From: an uncultured Methylobacter sp.
Lineage (GTDB): Bacteria > Pseudomonadota > Gammaproteobacteria > Methylococcales > Methylomonadaceae
Direction: 5' to 3'
Assembly (NCBI GenBank): GCA_903832775.1
Contig: CAILCX010000176.1
Span: forward strand, 1-64,000
DNA: 64,000 nucleotides
This document shows, piece after piece, positions 30,619 through 42,927 of this stretch. Within the stretch, counting starts at the first letter, position 1; every line of letters starts with the position of its first letter. Under the pieces are notes generated by a model that saw nothing but the letters and a program-made list of their open reading frames with translations, had not been told where the DNA came from and searched no databases. Both the position numbers and the translations under genes were made by a program.

Positions 30619-32892
30619 TTAAAAGTTGGCTTCAGGAACGATAAATTCAACGCTTTCTATAGCGAAGTTCAGCTCATTATCTTTCACGAAAATTCGCACA
30701 TGCCCACCGTGCGCTAATTCACCAAACAGTAAGTCATTAGCCAAAGGTTTTTTGATTTTCTCTTGTATGAGTCGCGCCATCGGTCTGGCTCCCATTTTTG
30801 GATCGCAACCATTTTCTGCCAGCCATAAACGGGCATCAACATCTAATGCTAATGTTACATGTTTGTCTGCCAGTAAAGCTTCCAATTCAAAAATGAATTT
30901 ATCGACCACATGGCCGACGATGGCAATATCTAATGGTTTGAATTGAATAATGGCATCAAGACGGTTACGGAATTCCGGGGAGAAGCCTTTTTCGATCACT
31001 TTCATGCTGTCGCTGGCATGATCCTGTTGGGTAAAGCCAATAGAGGCACGACTGCCTTCTTCAGCTCCGGCATTGGTTGTCATTACTAAAATAATGTTAC
31101 GGAAATCTGCTTTGCGACCGTTATTATCGGTCAAAGAGCCATGATCCATAACCTGTAATAACAAGTTAAATACGTCGGGATGGGCTTTTTCCAGTTCATC
31201 CAGTAACAACACTGCATGAGGATGCTTGGTCACCTGTTCAGTTAGCAATCCGCCCTGATCAAATCCTACATAGCCTGGAGGCGCACCTATCAGCCTGGAA
31301 ACGGTATGTCGCTCCATATATTCAGACATATCGAAACGAATCAGTTCAACGCCCAGAACCTTGGCCAGTTGACGTGTCACTTCAGTTTTTCCAACCCCGG
31401 TTGGGCCTGAAAAAAGAAAAGAACCAATCGTCTTTTGTGTATCTCTAAGTCCTGCACGCGATAACTTTATGGCAGAAGCTAGCGCTGAAATGGCTTCGTC
31501 CTGTCCAAAAACCAGCATTTTCAGATTTTTTTCAAGATTGCTCAATTTGTCAATATCGTTGGAAGATACTGATTTGGCGGGCACTCTGGCAATTTTTGAG
31601 ACTATTTCTTCTATTTCGGCGACATCAATGAGTTGTTTTCGATCAATTTCTGCTGTCATGCGTTGTTTTGCACCGGCTTCATCAATGACGTCGATGGCTT
31701 TATCGGGCAAATGACGGTCGGTAATATAACGATCTGATAGCTCTGCTGCAACGCGTAAGGCTTCAGAGGAATATTTTACATCATGATGTTCTTCGTAGCG
31801 GGATTTAAGTCCTTTTAAAATCAATATGGTGTCTTCAACAGAAGGTTCAAGCACATCAATTTTTTGAAAACGTCTTGCCAGAGCGTGATCTTTTTCAAAT
31901 ACGCCGCGATATTCCTGATATGTTGTAGAGCCGATACAGCGCAATTGGCCAGAAGCCAGCGCTGGTTTAATAAGATTTGAAGCATCCATAACGCCACCAG
32001 AAGCGGAGCCTGCTCCGATGATGGTGTGTATTTCATCAATAAACAGGATCGAATCAGGTTCCTTGTTAAGTTGGCTCAACAAGGCTTTAAGTCGTTTTTC
32101 AAAATCGCCCCGGTATTTGGTTCCTGCAACTAAGGCACCTAAATCGAGTGAGAAAATGACGCTATTCATTAATACATCAGGCACTTGTTCTTCGACGATT
32201 CTTTTCGCCAAACCCTCGGCAATAGCGGTTTTACCTACACCGGCTTCACCAACCAGTAACGGATTGTTTTTACGGCGACGGCAAAGTGTCTGAATAGTTC
32301 TTTCAATCTCTGCGTCTCTGCCTATTAAGGGGTCAATTCGACCTTTCAGCGCTTCTTCATTGAGATTTGTGGCGTATTTATCTAAAGGACTGCCGGTAAT
32401 TTCAGTATCGATATTGCCAGTATCTGGCAATTCATTATTGGACGGGTCATTTTCAGGGTCAATTTTTGAAATGCCATGTGCCAGATAGTTAACTACGTCC
32501 AGTCTTGAAATATCTTGTTTATTTAACAGATATACAGCATGGGAGTCCTGTTCACTGAATAAGGCTACAAATAAATTCGCCCCCGAAACTTCTTTTTTGT
32601 CAGAGGCCTGCACATGAAAAACGGCACGTTGGAGAACTCTTTGGAATCCCAGTGTAGGTTGTGTTTCGCGTTGGACGCCCATAGGGATCAGCGATGTGGT
32701 TTCATCAATAAATTGAGTCAACTGGCCTCGCAACATTTTTATGTCGCAGCCGCAAGCTATCAGAATCGACTGGGCAGATTCATTCTCGAGCAATGCCAGC
32801 AGTAAATGTTCAACGGTGATAAATTCATGCCGTTTATCATGTGCATTTTTAAAGGCATTATTTAATGTGATTTCTAGCTCTTTACTTAACAT
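30619..32892 (-). CDS. clpA: ATP-dependent Clp protease ATP-binding subunit ClpA
   Basis: [42 protein letters not shown]. Confidence 0.97.
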   Translation of the reverse strand: MLSKELEITLNNAFKNAHDKRHEFITVEHLLLALLENESAQSILIACGCDIKMLRGQLTQFIDETTSLIPMGVQRETQPTLGFQRVLQRAVFHVQASDKKEVSGANLFVALFSEQDSHAVYLLNKQDISRLDVVNYLAHGISKIDPENDPSNNELPDTGNIDTEITGSPLDKYATNLNEEALKGRIDPLIGRDAEIERTIQTLCRRRKNNPLLVGEAGVGKTAIAEGLAKRIVEEQVPDVLMNSVIFSLDLGALVAGTKYRGDFEKRLKALLSQLNKEPDSILFIDEIHTIIGAGSASGGVMDASNLIKPALASGQLRCIGSTTYQEYRGVFEKDHALARRFQKIDVLEPSVEDTILILKGLKSRYEEHHDVKYSSEALRVAAELSDRYITDRHLPDKAIDVIDEAGAKQRMTAEIDRKQLIDVAEIEEIVSKIARVPAKSVSSNDIDKLSNLEKNLKMLVFGQDEAISALASAIKLSRAGLRDTQKTIGSFLFSGPTGVGKTEVTRQLAKVLGVELIRFDMSEYMERHTVSRLIGAPPGYVGFDQGGLLTEQVTKHPHAVLLLDELEKAHPDVFNLLLQVMDHGSLTDNNGRKADFRNIILVMTTNAGAEEGSRASIGFTQQDHASDSMKVIEKGFSPEFRNRLDAIIQFKPLDIAIVGHVVDKFIFELEALLADKHVTLALDVDARLWLAENGCDPKMGARPMARLIQEKIKKPLANDLLFGELAHGGHVRIFVKDNELNFAIESVEFIVPEANF

Positions 32893-32904
32893 ATTCTCTC
32901 CAGC

Positions 32905-33228
32905 CTAAACTTCTTCCATCGAACACATCAACGGATGCTGATGCTCTCGTGAATAATCATTAACTATATATACTTTGGTTTCAGCCACATCTTTAGAATA
33001 GGTTCCGCACACACCAATCCCTTTTGTATGTATTTGCAGCATTACCTGTGTAGCCGTTTCTTCAGGCATGGCAAAAAAATTCATTAAAATCTCTATTACA
33101 AAATCCATGGGCGTAAAGTCGTCATTTAAGAGTATCACCTTAAATAATGACGGGTTTTTCAGTTTAGGCGCTGCTTCCTGAATGGCCAGGTCGCCGTCGT
33201 TATCTTTAATAGGATTAAAATCTGACAT
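32905..33228 (-). CDS. clpS: ClpS adaptor
   Basis: FKVILLNDDFTPMDFVIEIL, HTKGIGVCGTYSKDVAETK; upstream of clpA. Confidence 0.97.
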   Translation of the reverse strand: MSDFNPIKDNDGDLAIQEAAPKLKNPSLFKVILLNDDFTPMDFVIEILMNFFAMPEETATQVMLQIHTKGIGVCGTYSKDVAETKVYIVNDYSREHQHPLMCSMEEV

Positions 33229-33426
33229 AATTGAAATAATAAAAAATTTTATACCTCTAACATAGTGCCAATTCTGGCAAATTTCAATACATATGTTAGC
33301 AACAAAATAAACATGTTACATGAGAATATTTATTAAGGGCTTCGTAAGGACGAATGACCGCCTTTTTTTACCAGCATAATCTTGGCAAATCTAGTAAAAT
33401 ATGTAATTTGATGTTGGAGTTTTGCA

Positions 33427-33882
33427 ATGGTTTGGAAGCCACACGTTACAGTTGCCGCCGTTATTGAACTAGACCAGCGTTTTTTGTTTGTAGAGGAAGA
33501 AACGTCCAGTGGCCTTCAATTCAATCAACCTGCAGGGCATCTTGAAGCTGGTGAAGATTTAATTGCTGCCATTAAGCGAGAAGTATTGGAAGAAACCGCC
33601 TGGCAGTTTGAACCCGAGTATATTATCTCAGTTCAGCTTTGGCGAAAAAATCCTGATTTCCCCAGCTTTGTCCGGATATGTTTTGCCGGTCGGACCTATG
33701 CGCATAATCCTGAACAAAAACTTGATGAAGGCATAGTTGCTACCCATTGGTTAACGCGCGATGAAATTGTAGCGGAGCAGCATCGTTTGCGCAGTCCGTT
33801 AGTATTAATCAGTATCGACGAGTATCTGAGCGGACAGCGCCATCCTTTATCCTTGCTTAAATCATTTATTGACCATGAGTAA
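33427..33882 (+). CDS. nudJ: Nudix hydrolase, NudJ-like
   Basis: [23 protein letters not shown] Nudix box; precedes mnmA as in E. coli. Confidence 0.85.
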   Translation: MVWKPHVTVAAVIELDQRFLFVEEETSSGLQFNQPAGHLEAGEDLIAAIKREVLEETAWQFEPEYIISVQLWRKNPDFPSFVRICFAGRTYAHNPEQKLDEGIVATHWLTRDEIVAEQHRLRSPLVLISIDEYLSGQRHPLSLLKSFIDHE

Positions 33883-34969
33883 AAAAATAATTGTCGGCAT
33901 GTCAGGCGGTGTCGATTCCTCAGTTACGGCGTTGTTACTGTTAGAACAAGGTCATCAAGTCACCGGTTTGTTCATGAAAAACTGGGAAGAAGACGATGGT
34001 ACTGAGCAGTGCACAGCGATGGAAGATCTTGCTGATGCCCAACAGGTTTGCGATAAATTAGGTATAGAATTAAAAACCGTTAATTTTGCCGCTGAATACT
34101 GGGATGAAGTCTTTGAAGTATTCCTGGCTGAGTTTAAAGCGGGTCGCACCCCGAATCCTGATATTCTTTGCAATAAACACGTTAAATTTAAAGCGTTTTT
34201 AAATTATGCAATTGAAGATTTAGGTGCTGAATATATTGCCACAGGTCACTATGCCAGAGTGTCATCCAATCAGAATGGAGAACATTTTCTGTTAAAAGGT
34301 TTAGATCCTAATAAAGAACAAAGTTATTTTCTTTATACCCTGGGACAAAAACAGTTGGCACGCACTTTGTTTCCGATAGGTCATTTACATAAACCGGAAA
34401 TTCGCGCAATGGCCGATAAAGCCGGTTTTGCTAATAGCCGTAAAAAAGACAGTACCGGTATTTGTTTTATTGGCGAGCGTAAATTTACTGAATTTCTGCA
34501 ACGCTATTTGCCCACTCAACCCGGCGAAATGCAAACACCTGAAGGCCAAATTATTGGTAAGCATCATGGTTTGATGTATTACACGTTTGGTCAACGCCAG
34601 GGTCTGGGAATAGGTGGGGTTAAAAATGCCCCGGATGAACCCTGGTATGTGCTGGAAAAAGATTTGGATAATAATATTCTGATCGTTGGGCAAGGTCATG
34701 ATCATCCCTTGATGTTGCATAATACTCTCGAAGCCAGTCAATTGGACTGGTGCAATAACCGCCCTTTGACAGACGCTTTAAACTGTAAGGCCAAAACCCG
34801 TTATCGTCAGGCTGATCAGGCTTGTTATTTGGAGCCGATAGGTGCTGATCGTTGCAAAGTGACTTTTGTTCAGCCGCAACGGGCGATTACACCGGGGCAG
34901 TCTGTCGTTTTTTATGACGGCGACATTTGCCTTGGTGGCGGTATCATTGAATCAAAAGCAAACGAATAA
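33875..34969 (+). CDS. mnmA: tRNA-specific 2-thiouridylase
   Basis: [40 protein letters not shown] at 33875 preferred over the TTG at 33869. Confidence 0.97.
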   Translation: MSKKIIVGMSGGVDSSVTALLLLEQGHQVTGLFMKNWEEDDGTEQCTAMEDLADAQQVCDKLGIELKTVNFAAEYWDEVFEVFLAEFKAGRTPNPDILCNKHVKFKAFLNYAIEDLGAEYIATGHYARVSSNQNGEHFLLKGLDPNKEQSYFLYTLGQKQLARTLFPIGHLHKPEIRAMADKAGFANSRKKDSTGICFIGERKFTEFLQRYLPTQPGEMQTPEGQIIGKHHGLMYYTFGQRQGLGIGGVKNAPDEPWYVLEKDLDNNILIVGQGHDHPLMLHNTLEASQLDWCNNRPLTDALNCKAKTRYRQADQACYLEPIGADRCKVTFVQPQRAITPGQSVVFYDGDICLGGGIIESKANE

Positions 34970-34999
34970 TAACAAACACTTAAACACCCGGATTAATAA

Positions 35000-36364
<1,365 letters not shown>

Positions 36365-36417
36365 AACCTTCTGCGCACATTGCTAGCAATAAAGAGCCAA
36401 TCTTGGCTGTGAATCTT

Positions 36418-36453
36418 CGCTTTAAAAGTTATAGAAAGTGAACTTTTAAAGCG
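36418..36453. terminator. Perfect 13-bp inverted repeat downstream of purB
   Basis: cgctttaaaagtt atagaaagtg aacttttaaagcg. Confidence 0.55.
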
Positions 36454-36736
36454 GCTTTAAGTTTTCGCATCGCATAAATTTGGTACATATTCATGCGATA
36501 AAACTAAAAAAACACTCCAGTTAATTTTTTAAACCTGCTTTTCGTATGGAAATTACCTATAGTAATCAACGGTGCTATTGGATTTTGTTTTTTTGCTCCA
36601 GCGAAATATCTAAATATTGCAAAATAAATTACATAATGGTAAAAATACAATTGTTGGTTCTGACGAAGTTTTATAAGCGTGGTACTGACAAGTTAATAAT
36701 ATAAACATTTATTCCAAAAAAATAATTAATGAGGAG

Positions 36737-37084
36737 ATGATTATGAAAAAAATCGCATCAATAAGCGCAGGTTTATTACTTCTTTTAAGTACAAATGTTT
36801 TCGCTGAAGATTATGCGGCGTCCGCTTTAGAACACGCCAATTCAGCAGTAGTTCACGGCAAAGCAGGTCATGCGCCCGTGCTGGTTGAGCACGCAAAGGC
36901 AAGTCTGGATCAAGCCTTGGCTGCTTCAATAGCGGCGAAAGGAATCTCAAAAAATCATATCAATGCAGCCGCAAAAGAGTTGCAGGAGTCTATCGATCAG
37001 GGTGGATTGGGGCAGACAGATGCTGCTACCAAACATGCTGAAGCAGCGGTAGAACATCTTAAAGCCAGCAAAAACAAATCATAA
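36737..37084 (+). CDS. SmbP-like small periplasmic metal-binding protein
   Basis: Signal peptide; ALEHANSAVVHGKAGHAPVLVEHAKASLDQA...ATKHAEAAVEHLKAS, as in the Nitrosomonas SmbP family. Confidence 0.75.
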   Translation: MIMKKIASISAGLLLLLSTNVFAEDYAASALEHANSAVVHGKAGHAPVLVEHAKASLDQALAASIAAKGISKNHINAAAKELQESIDQGGLGQTDAATKHAEAAVEHLKASKNKS

Positions 37085-37101
37085 AAGCCGGTTAAAAAGA
37101 A

Positions 37102-37124
37102 GGGGCGGGGAACTGCCCCTTTTT
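37102..37124 (+). terminator. Rho-independent terminator
   Basis: ggggc ggggaact gcccc ttttt. Confidence 0.85.
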
Positions 37125-37219
37125 AATATATTTAAAAATGTTCACTATGATCAAATCAATTGATGGCTTATATCTTATGCCACCACTGTCAGTTACAAAT
37201 CCGGTCCAAATTCTAATTT

Positions 37220-38776
37220 CTATTTAGTCGTAAATTTGCTAAGGCTATTGATTAATACCTCCAAAGCCTTGTCAGTCTCGGTATCAATAATTATTGCGTC
37301 GATTCGTTCTTGCCTGGACAGCGGTTCGGCTGATTTTATTTGCTGATAAAGCACTTTTACGGTCGCTTCCGAAGCATCATTTTGACGTTGTTCAATACGC
37401 CTGCCTAATTCCGCCTCAGAAGCTTCAAATGAAATAATTTGAAAAGGCACCTTACAGTCAGTTGCCAGTTGTTTAAATATTTCCCGTTGCGATGACTTAA
37501 GAAAACAGGCATCAACAATAACCGGAAAACTGGCTTCAAGTATGACTTTTGCCAGTTCTTTAAGATGTAGATAAGTTTCTACATTAGCCTGCGTGCTATA
37601 TATTCCAACGTCTATGTTGCTGTCAGTTTGCGCTAAGGGTTGGTGGCGAAATAATCTTTTTCTCTCGATATCCGAGCGTAGTTGGAATGCTCCGAGTCTT
37701 TCACTCAGTTGGCTGGAAATTATTGATTTCCCCGAACCTGAATAGCCATGAGTGATGATCAGGAACGCCGGGTCAGGTTTGCTAAAGTGCTCGGCCAGAT
37801 CGGCGTAAGTTTGGTAATCATCACTTAATTTTTTGGATGCGGCCAGATCATCAATTTGCTGTGTTTGGCGCAACAAGGTGACTTTGGCTCTTACAAGAGC
37901 ACGGTAAACCAGGTAATAGGGCAGCAAGGACAGCCCATTGTAATCACCGGTATTTTGTAAATAGCGATTAAGAAAACGATAGGCGTATTGTTTATAACCA
38001 AAATACAGAAGGTCAATAAACAGAAACGCGACTTCACTAATAACATCGATCCAGCGCAGTAGGGGGTTAAATTCAATACAATCGAACAGAATAACCCTGT
38101 CGTTTAGCAGCGTCATATTGCCCAGATGTAAATCGCCATGACATTCGCGGATATAACCTTGCTGTTTACGTAGTTGCATGAAAACAGCTAGTTTATGGGA
38201 TTCAGACTCGTCCCATTCCTGAAGGCGCTGTAGTTGTAGTTTTTGATTTATATCGGTTAACAAGGGCCTGATCTGGTCAAAGTTTTCGATAAACCAATAA
38301 TTGATGTCCGAACCCTCGCCATAAGGAGTGTCTAGGTCCGCATGCGCTATGGAGCCATGGAAATGGGCGATGCTCTCAGTAAGTTGGTCTAATTCCTCGG
38401 TAGTCAGTTGCCCTTGCTTGGCATATTCAGCCAGCAAGTGTCTTGCGGGAAATTGGATCATTTTGACCGCGTATTCCAGAGCCAAACCCTCGCCGCCTAA
38501 TTGGGGATGAGCAACGGTTCCGGTTATCGGTACAACATCAAGATAAAGGTCAGCGGCCAGGCGCTGGTTGAGTCTGAGTTCTTCATGACAGCAATGTCGG
38601 CGCTGTTCGAGCGAGGAAAAATCCAGAAAACCAAAGTTAACCGGTTTTTTTATTTTGTAAGCATATTGCCCGCTGAGCACTACCCAGGAAATGTGTGTTT
38701 CAATAAGACTATAGCCATTAAGTTCACATAATGTCTTGATGAGAGTGGTACTTGAATCCAACGCATTATTGCTCAT
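37220..38776 (-). CDS. Bifunctional aminoglycoside phosphotransferase-like / P-loop ATP-binding protein
   Basis: ECHGDLHLGNMTLLNDRVILFDCIEFNP kinase motif; THGYSGSGKSIISSQL Walker A. Confidence 0.85.
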   Translation of the reverse strand: MSNNALDSSTTLIKTLCELNGYSLIETHISWVVLSGQYAYKIKKPVNFGFLDFSSLEQRRHCCHEELRLNQRLAADLYLDVVPITGTVAHPQLGGEGLALEYAVKMIQFPARHLLAEYAKQGQLTTEELDQLTESIAHFHGSIAHADLDTPYGEGSDINYWFIENFDQIRPLLTDINQKLQLQRLQEWDESESHKLAVFMQLRKQQGYIRECHGDLHLGNMTLLNDRVILFDCIEFNPLLRWIDVISEVAFLFIDLLYFGYKQYAYRFLNRYLQNTGDYNGLSLLPYYLVYRALVRAKVTLLRQTQQIDDLAASKKLSDDYQTYADLAEHFSKPDPAFLIITHGYSGSGKSIISSQLSERLGAFQLRSDIERKRLFRHQPLAQTDSNIDVGIYSTQANVETYLHLKELAKVILEASFPVIVDACFLKSSQREIFKQLATDCKVPFQIISFEASEAELGRRIEQRQNDASEATVKVLYQQIKSAEPLSRQERIDAIIIDTETDKALEVLINSLSKFTTK

Positions 38777-38850
38777 AGTCGTAATTATCGGCAGCAGTGA
38801 GGGTCTGATGGTATTACGATTTCTGCTTTAGACGCAATGTCGGATCGGTT

Positions 38851-39699
38851 TTACTCGGTTGATATTTTTGCCAGCGTTAAAATAAAGTCGGTTTCGATTT
38901 CGAGAGCCACTTCATCTTTAATGGCTTTCTGAACGGTTTCATTGGCACGCCAGGCAAAGGGCGTCATGGTCAGTAGTGCAATTCTTTCCTGAGGTGTCGG
39001 CGTAATTTTATAACTGATGCGTTGCGTATTAAGCATGGTAAAGCCTTGTGGCAACTGATTTTCCAGGATATGTTCCTGGGCATTGGCATAAATAAATTCT
39101 TTAAGTTGCCAGAGATGTCTCGGTCCTGGCGTTACCATTAATAAAAGCCCCGAAGTTTTCAGCACTCGCTTGAGTTCTTGTTCATTTGACGGAGCAAATA
39201 TCTTTAGCACCATATCAAAATAGTGATCGCTATATGGCAGGCGATTTGAACTGGCAACAACGAAACTGGCATTGGTATGTTTTTTTGCAGCAGCAACAAT
39301 GGCGAATTTTGAGATGTCCAGGCCATGCTGCAGCATTTTATGTGTACAAAGACTTTCGATTTTTCGGCTGTAGTAGCCTTCACCGCAGCCAAGATCCAAG
39401 AGCTGATCGGGTTTATTTACCTCAATGAACATCGATAACACTTTTGCCAGGGGTTCGTAATAGCCAGCTTCTAAAAACTCTCGTCGGGATTGCATCATGG
39501 CCTTGTTATCGCCAGGATCATTAGAGTGTTTATACTGCACCGGTAATAAATTTAAATAACCTTCTTTTGCAAGATCGAAGTGATGGTTATTTTGGCAAGC
39601 GTAGGATTTGGTCGATGGTGTCAGTTGAAGTAAAGCACCGCAAACTGGGCATAAATAGCAGGGCAGGGAAGTCGTATTTTGAAGCATGGCAACAGGCAA
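38851..39699 (-). CDS. rlmA: 23S rRNA (guanine-N1)-methyltransferase RlmA-like
   Basis: CPVCGALLQLTPSTKSYACQNNHHFDLAKEGYLNLLPVQ; LLDLGCGEGYYS. Confidence 0.92.
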   Translation of the reverse strand: MPVAMLQNTTSLPCYLCPVCGALLQLTPSTKSYACQNNHHFDLAKEGYLNLLPVQYKHSNDPGDNKAMMQSRREFLEAGYYEPLAKVLSMFIEVNKPDQLLDLGCGEGYYSRKIESLCTHKMLQHGLDISKFAIVAAAKKHTNASFVVASSNRLPYSDHYFDMVLKIFAPSNEQELKRVLKTSGLLLMVTPGPRHLWQLKEFIYANAQEHILENQLPQGFTMLNTQRISYKITPTPQERIALLTMTPFAWRANETVQKAIKDEVALEIETDFILTLAKISTE

Positions 39700-39756
39700 T
39701 GCGGTCTTTATTCGAGATAAAGCAGGAGAAAATCGGGATGTTTACACGGAACTTAT

Positions 39757-39797
39757 AAAAGTGAACAGGATCAACCGGAGTCAATCCTGTTCGCTTT
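39757..39797 (-). terminator. Terminator for 39816..40148
   Basis: aaaagtgaacaggat ... atcctgttcgcttt stem. Confidence 0.7.
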
Positions 39798-39815
39798 AAA
39801 AAACAGATCTAATGA

Positions 39816-40148
39816 TTAGATTGTTTTGAAGAAACCTATTGCTTTGTTCAATTCAGCTGTAGCTTTTGCTTCATCAGCACTTTTGCCAATGATTTGTGCT
39901 TTAATCAAGCTTGCAAGACCTTGTTTTACAGCTTCTTCGTGTCCGACGATTTCATCAGAAGCGCCACGAGCCGCTTTTTCATGAATATAAGCAGCATTAA
40001 AATCGTGTTTTACGATTTCAGCAATAGCTTGTTCAATATGTGAAATAGCGCGTGCAGCTGGATCTTCGGCCAAAGCAACTGTGCTAGCACCTAAAGAAAG
40101 AGCCATAGAAAGTGTAAGTACTGTTTTTTTAATTAAGTTCATAGTCAA
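39816..40148 (-). CDS. Small periplasmic SmbP-like helical protein
   Basis: Signal peptide ending ALAED; HIEQAIAEIVKHDFNAAYIHEKAARGASDEIVGHEEAVKQGLASLIKAQ. Confidence 0.65.
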   Translation of the reverse strand: MTMNLIKKTVLTLSMALSLGASTVALAEDPAARAISHIEQAIAEIVKHDFNAAYIHEKAARGASDEIVGHEEAVKQGLASLIKAQIIGKSADEAKATAELNKAIGFFKTI

Positions 40149-40516
40149 TTGATAATGATGTTCGGAGGAAAATTCCAGATGGAACCTGTGAAGAAATTAT
40201 TGAAAAAGCACTGCCCTTTCGAGGGGTATCATATACGATTATCGATTTTCTCCTACAGGCAATTGCAATTTAAACGCCCAAAATGGTGCCATAAAGAATA
40301 AACATCTTTTAGGTTTCTGTATTTATTGGTTATTATTAAATTGCAGAGAGAATAAAGTCAGTGCAAGCACGGTAAGCATTAACTCACTAATTGAGCAATT
40401 AACTACGCTAAACCCGGAATATTAAAGTTATAGTTCTTAATCCTGTTACTTTATGGCCAGACAGATTAAGGTTAGCGCTAAAATCAAATTTTAATTCACC
40501 CAAGCTGGACTATTTT

Positions 40517-40996
40517 ATGAATAACACCCAAGAAGCTCGCCCCCCCTTTCCTCCTTTTACCCGTGAGACGGCATCCCAAAAAGTACGTATGGCCGAAGAT
40601 GGTTGGAACAATCGTGATCCTCAGCGTGTCGCCCTGGCTTACACTATTGATAGTGTGTGGCGAAATCGTGCTGAATTTCCGGTTGGTCGCGAGCAAATCA
40701 TAGCGTTTCTTACCCAAAAATGGGCAAAAGAACATGAGTATCGCCTGATCAAAGAACTCTGGGCTTTTGACGGCAATCATATTGCCGTTCGTTTTGCTTA
40801 TGAATGGCACAACGATAACAATGAATGGTTCCGTTCTTACGGCAATGAAAACTGGGAATTCGACCAAAACGGTTTGATGCAGCGTCGTTACGCAAGTATT
40901 AATGATTTATCTATTCAAGAAACTGACCGCAAATTTCATTGGTCGCAAGGTCGTCGACCAGATGAACATCCCGGTTTAAGCGACTTGGGTTTGTAA
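40517..40996 (+). CDS. DUF1348 / NTF2-like protein
   Basis: [44 protein letters not shown]...[12 protein letters not shown]. Confidence 0.9.
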   Translation: MNNTQEARPPFPPFTRETASQKVRMAEDGWNNRDPQRVALAYTIDSVWRNRAEFPVGREQIIAFLTQKWAKEHEYRLIKELWAFDGNHIAVRFAYEWHNDNNEWFRSYGNENWEFDQNGLMQRRYASINDLSIQETDRKFHWSQGRRPDEHPGLSDLGL

Positions 40997-41008
40997 TTTA
41001 TTTAAGTG

Positions 41009-42172
41009 ATGGATTTTAATGGTTTAAAAGAAAGCGTTTATACGTCGCCTGCATTTGTCATTGATGAAGTAGAGGTCACAAGAACCCTTGAAATTTTGGC
41101 CGATCTCAGAAACCAGTGTGGCGTTAAAGTTTTATATTCGATCAAGGCCTTGCCACTAAAGGCAATTCTGGACTTGGCAAAGCCTTATGTTGATGGCTTT
41201 TCAGTCAGTTCCTTATTTGAAGCGCGATTGGCTGACGAAGCGCTTCGTCAAGGTGCGAAACAGGTTTTGCCGGGGCAGGGCGGTATTCATTTGACTACCC
41301 CCGGCCTTAGAGCGGATGAACTGCAAGAGTTGGCTACGCTGTGTTCGCATATCAGTTTTAATTCCGTATCCCAGTATCAACGTTTTGGGGAAGTGGCTCA
41401 GGAACAGTCTTCTATCGGTTTGAGGGTTAACCCCAAGTTGTCTTTTTTAAATGACGAGCGTTTTGATCCGTGCCGACAGCAATCCAAGTTAGGTGTTGCT
41501 CTTTCGGAAATTACTCATCTGGAACAAGTTCAGGGATTGCATGTTCATAATATTTTCTCGGCTACCGATTTTACGCCACTCCTTAAAACGATCGATAAAC
41601 TAAAACAGCATCTGGGGCCAAGATTGGCTGAACTGGAGTGGCTGAATATCGGTGGAGGCTATTTGTTTAATCAAATTAAAGATCATCAACCTTTTGTGGA
41701 GTTGGTGACAAAGCTGAAACACGATTATGGATTGGAAGTTTATATCGAGCCGGGCAAAGCTATTGTTGGTCAAGCCGGCTATTTAGTCGCGACAGTGCTT
41801 GATAGTTTTGTTAGCGACGGTGCCAACATGGTTGTTTTGGATACTTCTATTAACCATAATCCTGAAGTTTTTGAATACCAACGTCAGCCTGAATTACACG
41901 AACACGATCCCACTGCAAGTTATACAGCGACTTTGGCGGGCTGTACTTGTCTGGCTGGCGATATTTTTGGACGGTATCAGTTTAAAAATCCCCTGGCAAT
42001 TGGCGATAAAGTCGTTTTCAAAAATGTTGGTGCCTATTCTTTAATTAAAGCTAATCGTTTTAATGGCTATAACCTTCCCGATATTTACCTCAGCCATTCG
42101 TTTAGCGTAAAAAAATTAAAACAGTTTGCTTATGAGGATTATCGACGGCAATGGTTACCTGAGTATTTATAA
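41009..42172 (+). CDS. nspC: Carboxynorspermidine decarboxylase
   Basis: TSPAFVIDEVEVTRTLEILADL...KVLYSIKALPL, GLHVHNIF, WLNIGGGY, EPGKAIV, AGCTCLAGDIFG. Confidence 0.9.
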   Translation: MDFNGLKESVYTSPAFVIDEVEVTRTLEILADLRNQCGVKVLYSIKALPLKAILDLAKPYVDGFSVSSLFEARLADEALRQGAKQVLPGQGGIHLTTPGLRADELQELATLCSHISFNSVSQYQRFGEVAQEQSSIGLRVNPKLSFLNDERFDPCRQQSKLGVALSEITHLEQVQGLHVHNIFSATDFTPLLKTIDKLKQHLGPRLAELEWLNIGGGYLFNQIKDHQPFVELVTKLKHDYGLEVYIEPGKAIVGQAGYLVATVLDSFVSDGANMVVLDTSINHNPEVFEYQRQPELHEHDPTASYTATLAGCTCLAGDIFGRYQFKNPLAIGDKVVFKNVGAYSLIKANRFNGYNLPDIYLSHSFSVKKLKQFAYEDYRRQWLPEYL

Positions 42173-42366
42173 AAATGAGTTGTGTGCTAAACGCAACAGA
42201 TTTGCCGGGTTGTGACATAAATGACTAGAATCATTAAGAAATGTAAATATACCAACAAATTCAATCATCTATTATCATAGGGTTTAAATTTGACAATGAT
42301 TGCTACCTTAAATTAAGCTTAAACAAACTTAAAAAATGTAATTAAACTTTCTATTGAGTCATATTT

Positions 42367-42714
42367 ATGAAAAATTTATTTAATTTGTTGCTTAAAACTC
42401 TCAGTGCAATGTGTTTTACGATGTTTTGTTTATCCGCTCATGCAGAAGTTGATGCGGATGGCGCTAAAGACTTTGCCAAACAAAATAATTGTTTCAGATG
42501 CCATGGTGTCGATAAAGATAAAGACGGTCCTGCATTTACCAAGAGTGCCGCAAAGTTCAAAGCCGATCCTAAAGGCGAAGAAAAACTGTTACACCATCTT
42601 ACTTCAGGCGAAAAAGCCAAGTTCCCTGACGGTCATGAAGAAGATCACATGATCTTAAAATCGGACGACCAAAGTAAAATCAAAAATCTGGTTGACTGGA
42701 TTTTGTCTTTATAA
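42367..42714 (+). CDS. Small monoheme c-type cytochrome
   Basis: Signal peptide; NNCFRCHGVDKDKDGPAF; start of heme-protein cluster. Confidence 0.85.
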   Translation: MKNLFNLLLKTLSAMCFTMFCLSAHAEVDADGAKDFAKQNNCFRCHGVDKDKDGPAFTKSAAKFKADPKGEEKLLHHLTSGEKAKFPDGHEEDHMILKSDDQSKIKNLVDWILSL

Positions 42715-42927
42715 GTCTCAGTTATCTTGAAGATCCATTTTTTGTCTTCAATTCAATCATTTCAATTCATCCGGATCGGGTTGGAACCTTGGGCAACCAC
42801 TCAAGTAGCTTCAACCCACCGTTTAAAACGTTAACTATCTCACCGGTTTGGTAGCATAAATTTTCTATGTGCCTTATCTTGCCCTGGCTTTACTTGTGAG
42901 CCATAAGACTTACTGGACAATTGTCTA

